Assembly (NCBI RefSeq): GCF_000499385.1
Contig: NW_013655295.1
Location: 79,501-143,500 of the forward strand
Direction of reading: 5' to 3'
DNA: 64,000 nt
Source: Eimeria necatrix
Taxonomy: Eukaryota; Apicomplexa; Conoidasida; Eucoccidiorida; Eimeriidae
Each line of letters opens with the position of its first letter. Within the stretch, counting starts at the first letter, position 1. Made by a program: the position numbers and the translations under genes. The notes under the pieces are model-generated. The model did no database searches. It was not told the origin of the DNA and saw only the letters and a program-made list of their open reading frames with translations. This document shows, in pieces, positions 63,501 to 64,000 of this stretch.

Positions 63501-64000
63501 CAAATAGGGACACTAAGGCACTTACAGAACTTCCAGGAGATGTTGTTTAATGGTTCATACGTGGATACTGCTCTGTCTTTTTCCTTCAGCGATGCAGCAG
63601 CTGGAAGTGGCGTGCGTAAAAAATTCAAGCGGTCACTGCAAGATACGATTTCCTTCCACTATGCAGGCAAAGGCGCACATATATTTCTCCGAAATGACCA
63701 GCGCCTCACCATCGACGTGTGTCACTCCGCTTCTTGGAATACCAGCAGAAACAGGGGCTATCGGAGATGGTTTTGTTGAGGTCAGCGTCGAGTTCAGCAA
63801 CCTACAGGCTCTAGGTCTTGTTGACAAAGCCCTAGCAATTTGCTGGATTCAACAGGAAGAGCCTTTTGGTGGAACTATTCCTAGTTGGGCCGGCTCGTTC
63901 CTTGGTAACCTGATATTCGTTGACGGTAAAGAGAGCTCAAACGTTCTGTATGCTGGCTTACTCGCTAAAATCCGCATTGCCGTCGTAGGCATGGCTGCGA
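48511..64000 (+). CDS. Giant secreted modular lectin-like protein (partial, runs off right edge)
   Basis: One large multi-exon gene is the simplest reading; no stop or promoter-like break is needed. A start at 48511 places a signal-peptide-like segment (MRHFVVLCCVAVTLSHSLL) at residue 96; a start at 48796 would place it at residue 1. Exon 1 ends at 48946. The following exons to 49725 are unresolved. Then: 49726-50000; a C-type lectin domain (50382-52183); a first Cys module (52410-53231); about ten further modules to 63925; and a SUEL lectin exon (59696-59986). The module has an ICW or VCW motif, then LGxLxxxGP about 20 residues later, then CxxxxCxIxIxG, and ends near a CG pair. Domain content and leader suggest an extracellular or microneme/surface adhesin; binding partners are unknown. 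It may relate to the apicomplexan cysteine-repeat modular proteins, but I cannot confirm that. Confidence 0.6.
50382..52183 (+). other. C-type lectin domain spread over three exons
   Basis: Exons 50382-51226, 51623-51858 and 51996-52183, in phases 0 and 2 between them, read together as a CTLD: CPWRGSLQLGSKCF, then FFSANEECRHLADG, then SLALIENDTELKLAG joined to DESWIGLFQ (the WIGL core), then GGKFADCASV and HSAVCSLKLR with the closing Cys pair. A canonical EPN or QPD plus WND calcium/sugar site is not evident, so sugar binding is unproven. Confidence 0.7.
52410..53231 (+). other. First CW-type module exon
   Basis: Follows the CTLD exon at a phase-1 junction that creates TGPVMM. Shows the repeated pattern twice: LVRCTELKDCRLLLEL, then VYEVCYCSPV with YLRGLLQI, and later YAICGNGSILGTLIVSG at the phase-1 donor. 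Confidence 0.65.
55012..58543 (+). other. Block of CW-type modules
   Basis: Successive copies: ATICLTQ...MRLGYMRWTG, donor after 55115; exon 55313-55443 with FCSRGKSCNIEVQGKN and closing TCG; exon 55677-55830; LELCWNPSAG near 56180; SVCWVEFLLPG near 56820; an exon ending at 57155 with ICSLAEEECTATASF; exon 57288-57710 with WIGPVVSTSL, GRCNITIPGF and closing RCG; exon 57816-58026 with LAVCWNAKN; exon 58159-58543 with YTYCWKTVFFG. Some junctions between them are not resolved. Confidence 0.6.
58676..59530 (+). other. CW-type module with fused exons
   Basis: Contains LISVPGPVA, FVPCMSSTTYPASCHF, YFCACGLP, then ATICWRDDT, LWLGPLYP, ITCPQNAVCSITIQG and ILQACG. Here the CW half and the CxIxIxG half are in one exon, unlike most copies where an intron separates them. 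Confidence 0.6.
59696..59986 (+). other. SUEL-type (rhamnose/galactose-binding) lectin domain exon
   Basis: A single exon with phase-1 introns on both sides. Pattern: DCKRGTALEFIEAKW, SRNVCGEV, NMNCRGRRSCSFVPL, FGEV, DTCGDTGSRKLVGVYHCF. The Cys spacing, the CxxxxxC pair and the closing KxLxxxYxC fit the Gal_Lectin/SUEL fold. The usual YGR near the N-terminal third is replaced by KWVDSR. Confidence 0.75.
60110..64000 (+). other. C-terminal-side block of CW-type modules
   Basis: Copies: YHICWNPEVA with SLGTLEILP (donor after 60445); exon from 60652 with VFCPDGDVTHCSLEITLG; NCSDDPTQPCEVKLVGEK near 61200; ATLCWTMSSC with VGVLLWSG (donor after 61802); exon 62064-62197 with GPIIEQPLPVV, CRLSEPCAFIVSGF and closing TCG; exon 62290-62782 with IAVCWNPLRT and IGVALGYG; exon from 62945 with FCTFGSLCNINVV; LAICWIQQE with LGNLIFVDG (donor after 63925). 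The array continues past the window. Confidence 0.6.

Noticed and set aside
1..64000. tRNA, rRNA, transposon and retroelement search by eye
   Set aside because: No cloverleaf with a T-arm GTTCRA in a plausible context, no rRNA-like blocks, and no reverse transcriptase, integrase or transposase motif was found.

Overview
The window looks like nuclear DNA of a coccidian apicomplexan, most likely an eimeriid (Eimeria or Cyclospora type). Reasons: about even GC content; genes split by many short GT-AG introns; CAG/CTG trinucleotide tracts that encode poly-Gln or poly-Ser in otherwise conserved proteins; frequent TGCATGC-type motifs between and inside genes; and an AP2-domain (ApiAP2) factor. No bacterial, organellar, rRNA, tRNA, transposon or CRISPR feature was seen. 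Species is not determined.

Layout. 1-1740 (-): 5' part of an ankyrin-repeat protein running off the left edge. 2781-4772 (+): SPO11, the meiotic DNA-break transesterase. 5025-5986 (-): SDHAF2/Sdh5, a mitochondrial succinate dehydrogenase assembly factor with an apparent GC-AG intron. 6878-8486 (+): aldo-keto reductase. 8626-13262 (-): leucine carboxyl methyltransferase (LCMT1-like, acting on PP2A). 15440-19987 (-): 1468-residue poly-Gln protein with a RING-like finger, otherwise unrecognised. 20235-23671 (-): seven-exon CCCH zinc-finger protein. 23672-30301: 6.6 kb with no firmly supported gene. 30302-33678 (+): ApiAP2 factor. 35062-36508 (-): mitochondrial ISCU iron-sulfur scaffold. 38587-41475 (-): VPS33-type Sec1/Munc18 protein. 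42738-45277 (+): TMEM33/Pom33-like membrane protein. 48511 to beyond 64000 (+): a very large multi-exon secreted modular protein with a C-type lectin domain, a SUEL (rhamnose/galactose-binding) lectin domain and about ten copies of a cysteine/tryptophan module.

Most genes are unrelated housekeeping or regulatory genes, as is usual in coccidian chromosomes. Two loose themes appear: mitochondrial iron-sulfur/complex II biogenesis (SDHAF2, ISCU) and endomembrane function (VPS33, TMEM33-like). Exon structures were read by hand from splice consensus and phase. For CCCH, ISCU, SDHAF2, VPS33, TMEM33-like, AKR and the RING protein the exons join in one open frame to a stop. SPO11, LCMT1 and the giant gene have unresolved junctions.

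The most interesting object is the right-hand 15.5 kb. The repeated module there has its own sequence signature, and its introns fall at the same two places in unit after unit (phase 1 after a Gly-(Pro) and phase 0 after a Cys-Gly), which suggests growth by exon duplication and shuffling.
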